Shown here piece by piece: positions 33,454 to 45,389 of a DNA stretch of 64,000 nucleotides (positions within the stretch are counted from its first letter, which is position 1; every line of letters starts with the position of its first letter). The notes beneath the pieces were generated by a model, which saw only the letters and a list, made by a program, of their open reading frames with translations, was not told where the DNA came from and made no database searches. This stretch comes from Diaporthe sp. PMI_573 (lineage: Eukaryota > Ascomycota > Sordariomycetes > Diaporthales > Diaporthaceae). The stretch covers positions 620,001 to 684,000 of the forward strand of contig JAJTUP010000030.1 in the NCBI GenBank assembly GCA_021399435.1, in the 5' to 3' direction. The translations under genes were made by a program, and so were the position numbers.

Positions 33454-34616
33454 ATGATTTCGCTACAACCCACTGCGTCGGTACCAATAGCCGTCGGCGG
33501 AACGGCGCCGGGCCTGTGTGCCAAGTCCGAAACTCAAACTCACCGCCCCAAAGCTGCGGTACCTTCGGTACCTGCGGCCCTCTTCACACCCAAAATTCAC
33601 CCACGTGTGGCAGAGGTCACCGCAGAAGTGGATGCGTTCTTTCTAAAGCACTGGCCATTTGAAAATGACAAAGCAAGGAAGAAGTTCGTCGCCGCGGGCT
33701 TCTCCGCTGTCACTTGCCTGTACTTCCCAGAGGCTTTGGACGACAGAATAGCTTTTGCTTGTCGGCTACTTGCGTTACTGTTTCTTGTTGATGGTGAGTG
33801 TTCTTCATTTCAACGGTCATTGCCAGACAGGACAGCTTGGTCTAACTTAAATCGTTTATCTTAAAAGACCTCCTTGAGGACATGTCACTCGAGGATGGAT
33901 CAGCTTACAACGAACGATTGATTCTCCTCTCTCGCGGAACTACTGCGCCTGATCGAAGCATACCAGTAGAGTGGATTACCTACGAGTTGTGGAATGAAAT
34001 GCGCGTCTGCGACAGAGAGCTTGCAGACGAAATATTAGAACCCGTCTTCACTTTTATGCGGGCACAGACCGACAAAAGTCGTCTGGAGATCACGGAGCTG
34101 GGGGAATACTTCAAGTATCGCGAGAGAGATGTTGGAAAGGCGTAAGTCACCTTGGCTATGCTTAAATCCCAATAATTGTGCTGTGGCTTACAACAGTTCA
34201 GGCTACTGTCGGCTCTAATGCGATTCAGCATGAACCTACATGTCACTCCCAAGGAGCTACGAAGTATCAAAGAACTTGAGATGAACTGCTCCAAACACAT
34301 CTCGGTCGTCAACGATATTTATAGCTGGGAAAAGGAGTTGAAAGCCTCCCAGAACGGCCACAAGGAAGGCTCTGCACTATGTTCGTCCGTCTCTGTTTTA
34401 TCTGCGGAGGCCAACCTAGAATATTCGGCATCAAAGCGTGTTCTGTGGGTCATGTGCCGAGAATGGGAGTTCGTCCATGAGGAACTCGTTGCAAGGAGAG
34501 TGTCGTCCCCCGAGCCGTGCAGCACTAATTTGAGAGCATTCATGAAGGGCTTGGAATACCAAATGAGTGGTAACGAGGCATGGAGTGAGACCACACCAAG
34601 GTATCATTCGATTTAG
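33454..34616 (+). CDS. Class I sesquiterpene cyclase, aristolochene-synthase type
   Basis: Three exons, 33454-33793, 33868-34141 and 34202-34616, give 342 aa, the normal length for fungal sesquiterpene synthases. Both metal-binding motifs are intact: the Asp-rich motif D113-D-L-L-E117-D (interrupted by intron 1 and restored by splicing) and the NSE triad N242-D-I-Y-S246-W-E-K-E250. Aristolochene synthase has the same DDLLE and NDIYS motifs, so I place it in that clade; the clade also makes other bicyclic sesquiterpenes, so the product is not certain. It would ionise farnesyl diphosphate from primary metabolism using three Mg ions in the cytosol, providing the cluster's carbon skeleton. No prenyltransferase gene is seen nearby. 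Confidence 0.92.
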
Positions 34617-35352
34617 ATATAGAGCGGCGCGACAGACTCTTGTACATTCATCGTTAACATATGCTCGTCGGAGACAAGCCATATACTAAATGTCTTCCAT
34701 TTGTACTTAAATAGCATGCAAATGAGTTCGAAATGCATCTGTTCATGTGTGTATCCGCTGCTGAGAATTGTCAACGAATTGTTGAACTGATGAATGGAAG
34801 ATCTCTGGACTCCTTTATGCGGGCAGAGATGTGGATCGTTGAGGACACAGCTCTTGGCGGAAATTCGTCCGACTTGTGGTTGTTTTTCTGCTACTACGCA
34901 GAGTTGATATTCTGAGGCTCGAGAATGGGACTTTACTGTGAATGCCCGGGAGAGCTAGGACTTTCAAGAAGCTCGTCGGAGTCTAGCTGGCAAGGTTGTA
35001 GTGAGCGAGGTGCGGGAAGACTAGCAAGCGCCACAAAGGTATGCACCCAATAGATATTTCGTGATAGTCGCGTGGCAGCGGAAGGATTCTATAGACGCTT
35101 TGCCTAAAGAGGGAAACAATCTCTGGCTTGGCATGCGTAAGCGGAATCCTTCGCCCATAAGCGGCTCCTCATAAATGGACGACACCTCCTCACTCCGTCG
35201 TCCCTAATAGGGCAAACAGTATGAGTTGAGGCCGGTCAGACGAAATCACAGCAAACCCGCGAATGCATGTGCTCGGATACGTCGATCTAAGACTGTGCCA
35301 CGCTGTTACGCGGACTCGAGAGCCCCATCTGGCATACACTAAAGCAATCAAC
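34617..35352. other. Intergenic region between the terpene cyclase and the regulator
   Basis: About 740 nt with no convincing frame; a 60-codon frame at 34733 has no motif. The start of the next gene was placed at ATG 35353 rather than the upstream in-frame ATG 35263, because the conserved N-terminal motif begins after 35353. Confidence 0.5.
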
Positions 35353-36943
35353 ATGACGCAGACAGCGGAGCTGCCTTTTATCGTCACGACGGGCCTGACA
35401 AGGCCAGATTCGAACACACAAACATTTATCAGAAGCCATGTTATGAAAGGCAAGAACAAGGGCAAGTCTTACCGCACTAAAAGCAAAGATGTGGGAAAGT
35501 CTATTAATGCAGGGATGACGATCGAGGAGGAGCCCCCGAAACACAGCCCAGCCATTTGGGACTATCGACCGCTGGGCTTCATCCCTAAAAGAGTGGGCTC
35601 GGAGCTGTCGTTCGTCCCTTTTGCGGATGAGGTCGAGTCATCACTAGCAGCTCCTGTCGTTAAATGTATGGACGACTCCTTCCCATGCCCCCACGTCTCC
35701 ATGCCGATCCCGGGAGATTAGCTAACGCCCTTTAAAGTCACATCGTTGCCCAAAGCCGCTCTATTCCCACTGGAAAGCTGCATAGACTCGCCCGAGCCCC
35801 CACGAGCTTCATGGGTTGAGACCCTATGCACTGATGCGGCCTACCTTAACGCAACAATCTTTTCTGTGCAGGTCTACTTTGACCTCGTCGCTGGGCACGA
35901 ATTGGAGCCTGTATCGCCACTGACACCGACGTATACCTCCTTTTCCAAGACCCTTGGACTGCTCAGAAAGAGGCTTGAGGATCATGACGAACAAATGAAA
36001 TCATCTGACAACACGGTGATGGTGGTTCTCATCCTGGCCTGCCATGCTCATCGGCTTGGCCAGTACAGCATAGCCAAAAACCACATGCTTGGGCTTCGGA
36101 AGCTGGTCGACATGAGGGGAGGCATTGCGGTTTTCAAAACCAGAACGAAACTTCTGACAGAAATCTTCAGGTAAACAACTCTGAAGTGCCTATAATACAA
36201 AAGTCGGCCCTCATTTGTGTGTAACTACCGCTAACTATTTAAGCAGATGTGACCTAGGGATGGCTCTTCACTCAGGAGGCCAGCCCATCTTTTTCAACAA
36301 TTCGAGGATCGAGGAGTTCATTCCTTATCCGACACAACTCTCATTTTCCATCCCGCTCGAGTTCCGTTCGTGCGAAGCACAACTTGTGGACAGCCAAAAG
36401 CTTGGCATAACCCATATCGAACTTGGGAGGGCTTGGGACACTATGCAAGCATTCTGCTCGCTCATCAACTATGCTGCAGAATCGGGGCGGAAGATACCAC
36501 AACAGCTGTTTCTCGATGTCATGGCTTCAGTAATGTACCGGCTGGTCAGCATGAGGTTCCCGATGGGCGGCATACACGAAGCGACACGCCTCGGACTATC
36601 GGCCTTCTGCTCGCACGTCTTCTTGCAATGGTCGAATGCCCGGCTACCGCATCGTCATTTGCCGACGGTTTACAAGGAGTGCTTAACCGAGCACATCCAT
36701 TCCGATATGGCCTCATTGTTACTTATGCCGTGGCTCCTAATGGTCGGCGCCATGGCCGTATTTCCAGAGGGAGAAACTTGGCCGGAGCCTTGGCTGAGGA
36801 GGGCGACCGGGTCTGGTTCGTGGGGTGAGGTCCGAGCGAGTATGAAGAGGCTTTTGTGGGTCGATTTTGTACACGACAGATGCGGAGCGGCTATCTATCA
36901 TTCTGTTCATCGGATCAGTCTGCTTGACGCAGGGGTTCAGTGA
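35353..36943 (+). CDS. Fungal_trans_2-type transcription-regulator-like protein without a zinc cluster
   Basis: Three exons, 35353-35665, 35738-36170 and 36247-36943, give 480 aa; both introns (72 and 76 nt) are phase-consistent. The N-terminus has TFIRSHVMKGKNKGK (24-38), a basic motif typical of the fungal DUF3468/Fungal_trans_2 regulators that lack the Zn2Cys6 finger. The rest is helical with the family's usual AAYLNATIFSVQ and LGQYSIAKNHMLGLRKLVDMRGG segments. Such proteins are nuclear and often sit in metabolite clusters, perhaps acting through a DNA-binding partner. Here the next gene is a zinc-cluster factor lacking this large domain, so a two-protein regulator is an attractive inference. 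Start choice: ATG 35353; an upstream in-frame ATG at 35263 would add 30 residues. Confidence 0.8.
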
Positions 36944-37470
36944 CCGGTACACCGCTTAAAGTTATCTGCATGTATGGTCACTCCTCAGCTGAGAAGGCCC
37001 TGTTCAATCGGGGTTAGCCCGTCGGGTATTCAGCCCAGTTTGAGGGTGCGGTACGAGGGGTTCCTCGTTCTTGAGTTAAAACGCCTGTGCTTGAAACGTG
37101 CGACCCTTGAAGCAACTAGTCAACTTGGGATCCAGTCAGGTAGCTACTTGAGTCGCCCCAGGGCCTAGACCGTTGCACGACAAGCGAGAATGATAATGCA
37201 GGCCCGATTTGGGCACATATTTGTACCCGCGAGACGGTGTGATTTAAGGTTTCGTACCATCAATAAGGTTCGAGGGCTGGACTTCTAGGTTACATGCAGC
37301 GACGCTGCCAGCTAAACCGGAATCGTGTCAGCAGACAAAGTGCGACATGCAGCACGTTCTTGGAGGAGAATCCACTTCTCGAAAGTATATATAGACGACC
37401 TTGACGGAATATTCCCCTTTTCACGTAGTACTGGTGAACTCTAATCAGCCTGTTCGACAACTTTTTGACC
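36944..37470. other. Intergenic region between the two regulators
   Basis: 527 nt. It holds the promoter of the zinc-cluster factor, including a TATA-like box at 37387-37394. Nothing else is seen. Confidence 0.5.
37387..37394 (+). promoter_or_regulatory. TATA box of the zinc-cluster regulator gene
   Basis: GTATATATAG, about 80 nt upstream of ATG 37471, a good core-promoter position. Confidence 0.45.
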
Positions 37471-39169
37471 ATGTTCGCGACCCTTCGTGCAGAAGATCGG
37501 GATGGAGAAGTCATTTGTATCTCGAGCACGACTCAGTTACCACAAGCCGGCCAAAACCAGAACCATTTTGCATGCGATAGGTGCAGAGTCAAGAAGGTAG
37601 GTAGCCACCAACCCTCAATAGAAAGAAATGAGCACATTGTTGACATGTTGCATTTAGTTGAAATGCACAGGACATAGATTTGGATGTCAACGTTGCCGGG
37701 ATCGCAATCTTTCCTGCACGTATTCCACAACTTCACAGTCAAGGCAGCGTAAAGCAGAGAGGCTGTCGAAAGCAACTAAGACCACGTCTCAGAATGTGTC
37801 TCCACCATCAGGCTCTGAAGAGTTCTTTATCCTCCAAAACTCACCACCCGGGGAGGCTGTGAGAAGGTCGCCTTCACAACAGACCCCACGGCAAAGCGCA
37901 GTGGGAGGAGCCAAACATGACCATCCTTTCATGCTCACACCTGCGGCGATAGATGGAGAGCCCCACGTCTCCGAGCCGTCTCTGTCCGCTCAAATCCCGA
38001 AAGGCTGCGACCCAGTTTCTTGTGCCCGGCATACAGAGCAAGATGTACTGAAAAGCCCCGAGTTTCATGACCTGGAGATACCAGATTATATCGAGTCAGA
38101 TCTGCAAGATTTTGACATCGATGAGCTCCTCCAGGCTGAATTATCGCCCTCTGGGATTGAAAGCGATGCATATACGCTAGAAAGTACTCTTGCGTCCAGC
38201 ACATCTCCAGAAGATGCAGCAGGCTCACATGACGGCTCATACGACATTGCAAGAAGCAATGCATTGTCAGGTGAGCAAATCGTCTCTCACAAGCAGTGCA
38301 CGTTGATCCACTCCTGTTTGATGCAATGGTGTTGCTGTCTGTGTGGTCACAAGCGTTTCAGTACTAACACAACTTAAGATGATATGGATTGGATCTCATA
38401 TCCGCGACCGAAAAGGAGGCTTGAGCCAGCTGGGGAACACAAGAGAATCGAACCAGCGAGAAGACCATCGTCCAAAACTTCGTCCCAGGACAGGACTTCT
38501 ACGGCTGCATCCTCGCCTCGGTTAGCAACAACGGGTGGAAATTCCAGAGTCTCAACTCCGTTGAGTACCCGTCAGGCACGGCCAAGTTCGGCCACTCGTG
38601 CAAGGACACATTCCAATAATACGTCGCCTTGCCGGTGTGTAGGTGTTACCCTCTCCCTCCTAGAAAGGATACAAGGGCATAGGAGGTCGACCAGTCTCTG
38701 TGTGGCAGAAAAGGCCTTACACTCTTTGAAAGGATCCATATCACAATGCCAGGCACTAGCCAGCTGTCCTTCGTGCCCCAGCCCATCGAGGCTCATGGCA
38801 TTCTCGGTGTTGTTGGTAGAGAAAATGGCAGGGATGCTGGAAGACATGGCTTGCATGTGGGAGGAGGCTGCAACGGCTCCAGGCGCGGAAGTGGATGCGG
38901 CCCAGGTCGACGCGGACGGACGCGCGTGCGGGTGGGCCCCGATCTATCTTGGCCAATATCGGATAGACACAACACAGGAGTGGCATGAGATATTTGGGTT
39001 CTTGGTCCTCTTGCAGGTGCGACGTCTAAGCAGCCTCTTGGAGAGGCTAAGGAGTAATGCGGGAAGGGAGGGCTTGGAATCGCACCGGAGTGCGTTGGGG
39101 TCCGTCGCACTTAGGGTTCAGGAACTGCAGGAGACACTAGGTGGGATGACAACGGGGCTCGATAGATGA
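37471..39169 (+). CDS. AflR-like Zn2Cys6 transcription factor
   Basis: Three exons, 37471-37596, 37658-38270 and 38379-39169, give 509 aa. The first intron (61 nt) splits the zinc finger and splicing restores it: Cys 35, 38, 45, 52, 55 and 62, with spacing C-x2-C-x6-C-x6-C-x2-C-x6-C, the binuclear zinc cluster that binds CGG/TCG-type half-sites. I chose ATG 37471; the frame opens slightly earlier only at a TTG. The middle is Ser/Pro-rich with an acidic stretch (DLQDFDIDELLQAE), a likely activation region. The C-terminal third has the CRCVGVTLSLLERI and WEEAA segments seen in the AflR domain of aflatoxin-type regulators. It most likely activates this cluster from the nucleus. Confidence 0.88.
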
Positions 39170-40044
39170 GGCAGATCCGTAGCCGTCAACTCGGATGAGC
39201 TTCCCACGAGCCGTGCGTGGCGTGAAACGGGGTTCCATTGGGCCCGAACAATGTGCTCAATTCTGTGGTCCAGCCCTAGGGTACCAGGTCTAAGTTACAT
39301 CCGGGGCTACGCGGGTGCACGCGTGTTATCCCCAGCAGAAAGATGCCTTCGGAACCAAGCCAAGATGAGAAAGTGCTGCCGCGCTAGTAATATTAAAATA
39401 GTACTGTAGCTTTGTTAACATCCAGCTAGCGAACCGAAGCCTCGGCAAGGCCCACAGACTATCAGCCAGGCCGCATGGCGCCCGTCGCCCCCTAGGGCTC
39501 TGCTCGGACAGCGCGCGGCCTACCTTCTGCCCGGGCTGCCTCAGGTAACCTGTTTCTTCCCCAGCCTCCGACCCGCCGGGTAGAGTGAGAGGCTCTTGCC
39601 TGAGGCGGGCTAGCCCGTCGCCGAGCCATGGCCTGGGCCCGAATCCGAAGGATTTAAGCTTTCCGGGGGTTTGTTTCAACCTTGATAAACGAAATTCCAG
39701 CCGCGCATACCGAAGCATATTGGTATGACCTATGCAGGCTATATGATAAGCAAATCATATTGCAGCTTCTGTATACGCTCTTTCAATGACGCTGTTCTTG
39801 TAAGAGTCGTGTTCCCTGGCAACTCTATATTGAAATTGCCAACTATCCAACTTCTGCATTTAATTAATGCACCCCGTCCACTGGTGACTGGACGTCAACG
39901 GCAGTGGCGTGAAACGTATATCAAACCTCATGCCGGACCTCCTGAGCACGCACATATTGGGATCGGGGCGAATTATCCACGAATGTTCTATGCTTGCTTG
40001 TACTAGCCTCGAGAACCCGCCCGGGAAGATCTATCGTCCAACCT
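39170..40044. other. Intergenic region, possible decayed repeat
   Basis: About 875 nt. A GC-rich block at about 39420-39660 is open on the minus strand for 130 codons, but its protein is Arg/Gly/Leu-rich without motifs and contrasts with AT-rich flanks. It could be a relic of a mobile or repeated element. A multi-copy search of the genome would decide. Confidence 0.4.
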
Positions 40045-41895
40045 TCAGGCTCGTCGTCTGAACTCGATCGTCGCACCTGGGTGTGGCAAGTACTGTGTTT
40101 CGACTCGTAGGCTTTCTGGCCGGCTCTGGCCCGCGGAAAACCGCAGATCGTAATTTTGCAGGATGTAAGCCATGATTGCCTTGATCTCTTGGGCAGCAAA
40201 GAAGCGGCCCGGACACGCGTGCCGCCCATACCCAAAGCTTAGCGAGGCAGGATTGGATGCGACATACTGCGCGCGGCCGTCCATTTCCGGTCGCTCTTCT
40301 CTAATTTTGGAGAACCGGAAAGGATCAAATACCCCCGGGTTGGGGTACAGCGACTCGTCCATCGTTATGGCCTGCGTCGGAATACCGATTGTCGTATGCG
40401 CTGGGATAGTGAAACCGGAGGACAACGTGAGCGGCTGATGGATCACTCGTTCAAAAGTGACTTGAATCGGACGGGAACCAAAGTCAGCCAACCTTCTTCT
40501 CCCCCCCGAGCTTTGAGTTGCACTCACTCAGTAATAGAGGATTGAACCTCTGGCTTTCCTTCATGAAACTGTCCATCTTCGCCATCTTCATGAATCCGGA
40601 CTTGTCGATCAGGCCATCTTGACCAATGACATTGTTCACCTCCTCCCGTAGCGGCTCAATGAACTCTGGGTGCTCGCACAGGTCGTATAATAGTTGTGCA
40701 GGAGCTGCTGCGCTAGTGTGTATGGCGGCAAAACTGACTTTTAACAGGATGCCGGCCAAGAACTTTAAATCCTGCTCTTCGCCCTTGGCCTGTTCCGCCA
40801 TCCAGTACAGCAGGTCCAAGGCACTTTCGCCGGTCCGCCGGCGGCTCTCCAGCATGGGGATGGCAGCTGCTTCTGCCGCCGCGTAATGGCCTGCGATCTT
40901 CCGGATCTCTGGGATGAAGCGCGCCACCAACGGTTTGATGAATTCCGGATATTTCTTGATCTTCTGGGCGCCGATAAACCCGTCAATCGCAAAGTCGATC
41001 GACGACTTGACCCATTCCTTGTTGTGAGACAGGGTCGTCCCGCCAAACATGCAGCTGGATACCCTCGCCACAATCTGGGTCAGTATCGCTACCACCGGTA
41101 CAGGTGTCCATTCTGAACATCCCGAATTTAGCATGCGTCTACAGTAAGATTAGGGAATAACTCACCTTCACAGGCGGGAAACAAATCCGCGAATGAGTCG
41201 ACGATCTCCTGCTGGACTCCTGGCATGACGTCGGCTTCTCAGGGTCAGCACTGTAATCTCAGTGTATGAATAGAACTATTGTGTTCTTTAGATACTACAC
41301 ACCCAGATGATGGTTGAGTTGTGCCTTGACAACCCGAGGGTGCAAGGTCGATCGGCTACCCATGGTGGTATATTTGCCTTCAAACATCTAATTCCATCAG
41401 CACCAGTAAGAATCCTCAGCTGATGGATTTGATGCAGATTTACCTCAATGAAAGTACCAACAAAGTCCACCTCTTCGACCGGGGCCGTCTTCAACTCTTC
41501 GAGATACTTGACCGGTATCATCAGCCGCTCTCCAAGCGGGCTAGGAACGTAGAAAAAGCCGCCGTCCGACTATGATTGGTCAGCCTTTTGCACCGCAACT
41601 GAGAACACATTCTCGCGATACGTACTTTTCTGTAGCCCTCCTCAAGCATCTCCTTCGCATTTTGGCGGAATCGCTCGCGGTTTGCCCGGATAGTCTGCTT
41701 TTCACTGCCGCCAACCACCATAATTCCAGGTGCCAGTTTCTGAGTGCCATCCCGTTTGAACCTGATCAGAAGCAGAACCAAGGCAATTGAAAGAACCGCG
41801 TACGTCGTGGCACGATTTGGATACTGCACGGTGTGCATGAGAGTCCTCTCTGGGGTGAAAAAAGTGCCATTATGGGCCATAGTCCAGGACCACAT
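40045..41895 (-). CDS. Cytochrome P450 monooxygenase C (ent-kaurene-oxidase-like fungal group)
   Basis: Six exons: 41895-41626, 41569-41444, 41387-41303, 41234-41166, 41112-40528 and 40460-40045, giving 516 aa; all donors are GT and phases agree. The first in-frame ATG is 41895, with ATG 41880 also possible. The N-terminus has one membrane helix (TTYAVLSIALVLLLIRF). Group marks: LHPRVVKAQLNHHLG, an I-helix region reading AAIHTSAAAPAQ, KESQR (the ExxR motif), NPLLLITFERVIHQPLTLS, and the heme loop FGYGRHACPGRFF with Cys461. This architecture is that of the fungal multifunctional P450s (gibberellin and related terpenoid oxidases), unrelated in detail to P450-A and B. It shares a 526-nt promoter with the PLP enzyme gene. 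Confidence 0.92.
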
Positions 41896-42421
41896 CTCTG
41901 CAGATCGATTGAATGTGGGGCCCACTTGCGAGTGAAGAATGGCTCGGTCAACTGCAAAATAAAGATATTCAAGTGATTTTTCAGCCGCGACTCAGTGACA
42001 ACAATTATGCAGGCACGCCGCCGAGAATGTCGTTGCTCCCGAAGGAGTCGCATTCGAACATGCCGACAATAAAATGGATCCGTTAATGGTTCACGCCGAT
42101 TGGTTCGGTCCGGCCTCGAGTCCGTATTTGGAAGTTCGCCGATACGCGGACGTGCCGGTTTGGGCCAATGCTACTCGTCCAAACAATTGTTAGGAAGCAG
42201 GTCAGCCTTATTTAGAACCTTATTGTCTGTCTTTGCAGCTTATTCGGTCCTTACTTGTTGTTGACACTCAAGCAACTTGATATACTTGCTTTCTTGAGTA
42301 TTCAAGTCCAGCATTTACGCGAATTTACTCGGTAGTATACTCTCATACACTATCTTCTCAAGCCTGGGGGGCCCCTGCATATCAAAGATTCGTTCAAGCA
42401 GGTCCTATATCCAAATTCAAG
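41896..42421. promoter_or_regulatory. Divergent promoter between P450-C and the PLP enzyme gene
   Basis: 526 nt between the start codons of two cluster genes. It contains a perfect palindrome, CTTGA-GTAT-TCAAG, at 42293-42306, and several CGG/CCG triplets near 42105-42165. These are candidate regulator sites only. Confidence 0.45.
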
Positions 42422-44360
42422 ATGGGTTCACAGCCATTGGAACTGAGTAAACTTCCGGAGAATCATGATCCGTTCCAGCCTTACAAGGTCGAGAAGTTCG
42501 ACGAGGGCCTGAGCTACGATACTCTTCAGGTCCATGCCGGCCACAGGCCCGACAAAGAAACCCATGCAAGAGCAGTTCCGATTTACAACAGTGTGGTATG
42601 CAGCAGTCAGAAGCCGGATTACTATAATGGTGCATAGGACTGACACGTTTGGTTTTAAGTCATTCGTTTTCACAGACAGCGCCCATGCCAAACGCGTGTG
42701 CGCCACCGAGGAGGCTGGATACTTTTACAGTAGAGTTTCCAATGTATGTGAAAAATAGCGGCATCGTCCTCAACGGAGTCGAACCCAAATTGCTGACAAC
42801 TACAAGCCAACAGTTGCAGTGTTTGAGAAGCGAGCTGCCGCGCTAGAGGGAGGTACTGCGGCTGTAGGCACGTGTTCCGGACAAGCTGCTATATTCAACA
42901 CCATCATCTGCCTCGCCGGTGCCGGTGACAATGTGGTGGCGTCGATCAACCTGTACGGTGGCACCTACAGCCTTTTCAAAACCCTGCTGCCTCGTCTGGG
43001 TATTGAGATAAGATGGGCCAAGATGGAGACAAGGGAGGAGTATGCAAAGCACGTCGACGACAAGACCAAATGTTTTTTCGTCGAGAGCATTGGCAACCCG
43101 CGCTGCAGCATCCCTGATCTTCAGGGCCTGGCTGATGTCGCCCACGAAAATCACATCCCGTTGGTTGTAAGTACAAGCCCCAGCTACGCAGTCCGGCATG
43201 CCGTGTGTTTCTTCTGGCTGATAACAGGAACAAGGTTGACAACACTTTCGGTGCATGCGGCACATGGTGCAGGCCCAAGGACTTTGGCGCCGATATCATA
43301 TTGCACTCAGCCACCAAGTGGATGGGCGGCCACGGCACCACAGTCGGCGGCGTGATTATTGACTGCGGCACTTTCGACTGGGGCGCCGCCGGTGACCGGT
43401 TCCCAAGGATGATCAAGAAGGACGGCCCGATGAGCTTTTCATACTGGAAGGCGTTTGGCAATATCTCGTTCGCCATGGCGATGAGGATCGATATCTTGAT
43501 GGAGGTGGGATCGATACTGAGCCCGACACAAGCGCAACAGCTGTTGATCGGCATGGAGACGCTGAGCTTGCGGTGTGAGCGACACGCCAGCAACACGATT
43601 GCGGTTGCCCGCTTCTTGGAGTCGCACCCGAGAGTTGCGTGGGTCAACTATCCAGGTATGCAAATCCGGCACGGACTCGAATTCTCTGGCCAGGTCGGGA
43701 GACATATACTGACCAGTCCTTTTACAGGCCTCGAGAAGAACATGTACCACGAGAATGCAAAGAAATACCTGCAGAACGGCTTCGGAGGCGTGCTCTCCTT
43801 TGGACCGAAAGGTGGAGACGTGGCAAGCAAGATGCTTCTGAACTACGTCAAGGTCATCTCTCACCAGACAAAGTAAGTAACCAGAGATTGCACCGGTCGA
43901 TTCACCAATGGCATCTGACGAATACTCGCAGCGTCGGAGACTCAAAGACATTGGCTACGCACCCTTGGAACTCGACACACGTTATCATGTCCGAGAAAGA
44001 CAGACGTGAGGCCGGCATCACCCCAGTAAGCAGAAGACAACGTTTCCCATTAACATCTAGAACTCATGAGCTGATAAAAGTTGCGTAAAGGCATTTATCC
44101 GATTCTCAGTGGGCACCGAAGATGTGCGGGATATCATTGGTGACCTCGACCAGGCACTGAATGCGCTCCCTGATGATATCGTGAATGCGCACGATGAGAA
44201 ACTAGAGAGGCTGGAGGCCAAGTTCCTAAATGGCCAAACCGCGGCGAACGGTGATGCTGTGCCGGTCACGAACGGAAAGGTTGACTACACTGATGCGGAT
44301 GCGTTGTTGGCAAAATCCGGTATTCCTGTTGGCCGGCAGACAACCGTGGGGAATTGGTGA
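42422..44360 (+). CDS. Gamma-class PLP enzyme, O-acetylhomoserine sulfhydrylase/LolC-like family
   Basis: Seven exons: 42422-42595, 42660-42743, 42807-43166, 43235-43655, 43728-43872, 43932-44025 and 44091-44360, giving 515 aa. The core aligns throughout with homocysteine synthase: [27 protein letters not shown]81-S-R83 for PLP phosphate, the SGQAA block, D208 in VDNTFGA, the Schiff-base K234 in [13 protein letters not shown], and [11 protein letters not shown]. The family performs gamma-replacement on O-acetylhomoserine, with sulfide in primary metabolism or carbon/nitrogen nucleophiles in alkaloid clusters (LolC, Fub7, CndF). Compared with ~430-aa relatives it has about 30 extra N-terminal and about 60 extra C-terminal residues. 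Placed inside a terpene cluster, it probably supplies or modifies an amino-acid-derived unit, although a resistance or salvage duplicate is possible. Confidence 0.9.
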
Positions 44361-45389
44361 GCGTATATAGTTCTAGCTCAGAGGGCAGAGGGAACATAGA
44401 GACCTACGGCACAAATGGAGTTTGGGACTTTAATAACGATCAGAGCTATTTTGAGCGCTCAAATGGGATCACCTTCCATGCATGTATTGTACAACATGTC
44501 TATCACTCTTTATTGACAGGTATTAATACAGAGAGATATAAATCTGAAATTGGGCATATATCGTTTTTAATCTTGTTAAAATAAATGCCTATGGCAGGGC
44601 TATGAGTATCTCCCAGAAAACTTACAGCAGCCGACGAATGGTGAGCGTCCACTTCTCATGACACAAAGGAGTCATCACATCGGGGTCATTTTGAGTCTTT
44701 TTCATGCTAACAAGCTTAGAGTATCGTGGAAGGAATAAGGGTAATAGGCAGTTGTTGATAGTCGCCTCCTGTCACTCGTCTGAGCTACATACCGGACTTA
44801 TTCCCGGACATAATACGTCCAGTTCTGGGACTCTCTGCAGATTCCGTCTCCTTACGAACGGCTACAAAAGTCTCGCATTCTTCAGAAGCAGTGACATCCT
44901 CAAAATGAAGACCGAGGGTCCACAGCAATTGTTCAACTGCTGCACATCTACCAAATTGGCCCATAGCGTCAACCTCGGCTTTTGATCGGGAATGCGTTGG
45001 ATGCTTATCCGATGGTCATGGTGCCGCCGATTTCAATACTCTGCTCCTTTTCAATGTCCCATTTCCCCTCACTCGAGCTGCTCTACTCCAGGTTCTCCTC
45101 ACGGCCGTCGCCCGGCCTATAAGTTGAACCACAGAGGATCGCCAAGACTGCGGAGATGGTCGCCGGCAACGGAATGGTGCTGGAGCAACACGACGGGCAA
45201 CAATAACCAAGAATTCCTCTGCCGGTAACTGCACCCGTCATTCGGTTTGCGCATCTTCCACGGTAGGTCCACCGTAATATTACTCGTGAAGGCCACCTGG
45301 GCACCGTTCATTGTAGAAATCCGAATTAAATTTCATCCACTCCCCTTCTCCCAACTCGCTCCAGCCGTCACACGACGCGACACTGGCAA
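44361..45389. other. Intergenic region, no gene seen
   Basis: About 1.0 kb between the PLP enzyme and the permease gene. AT-rich at 44420-44600, probably the 3' flank. No motif-bearing frame. Confidence 0.55.

Noticed and set aside
35263..35352. Earlier ATG as the start of the Fungal_trans_2-like regulator
   Set aside because: The extra 30 residues look like untranslated leader; the conserved N-terminal motif begins shortly after the ATG at 35353. Not fully excluded.
39326..39718. 130-codon minus-strand frame
   Set aside because: Arg/Gly/Pro-rich translation with no motif; more likely composition or a relic than a gene.
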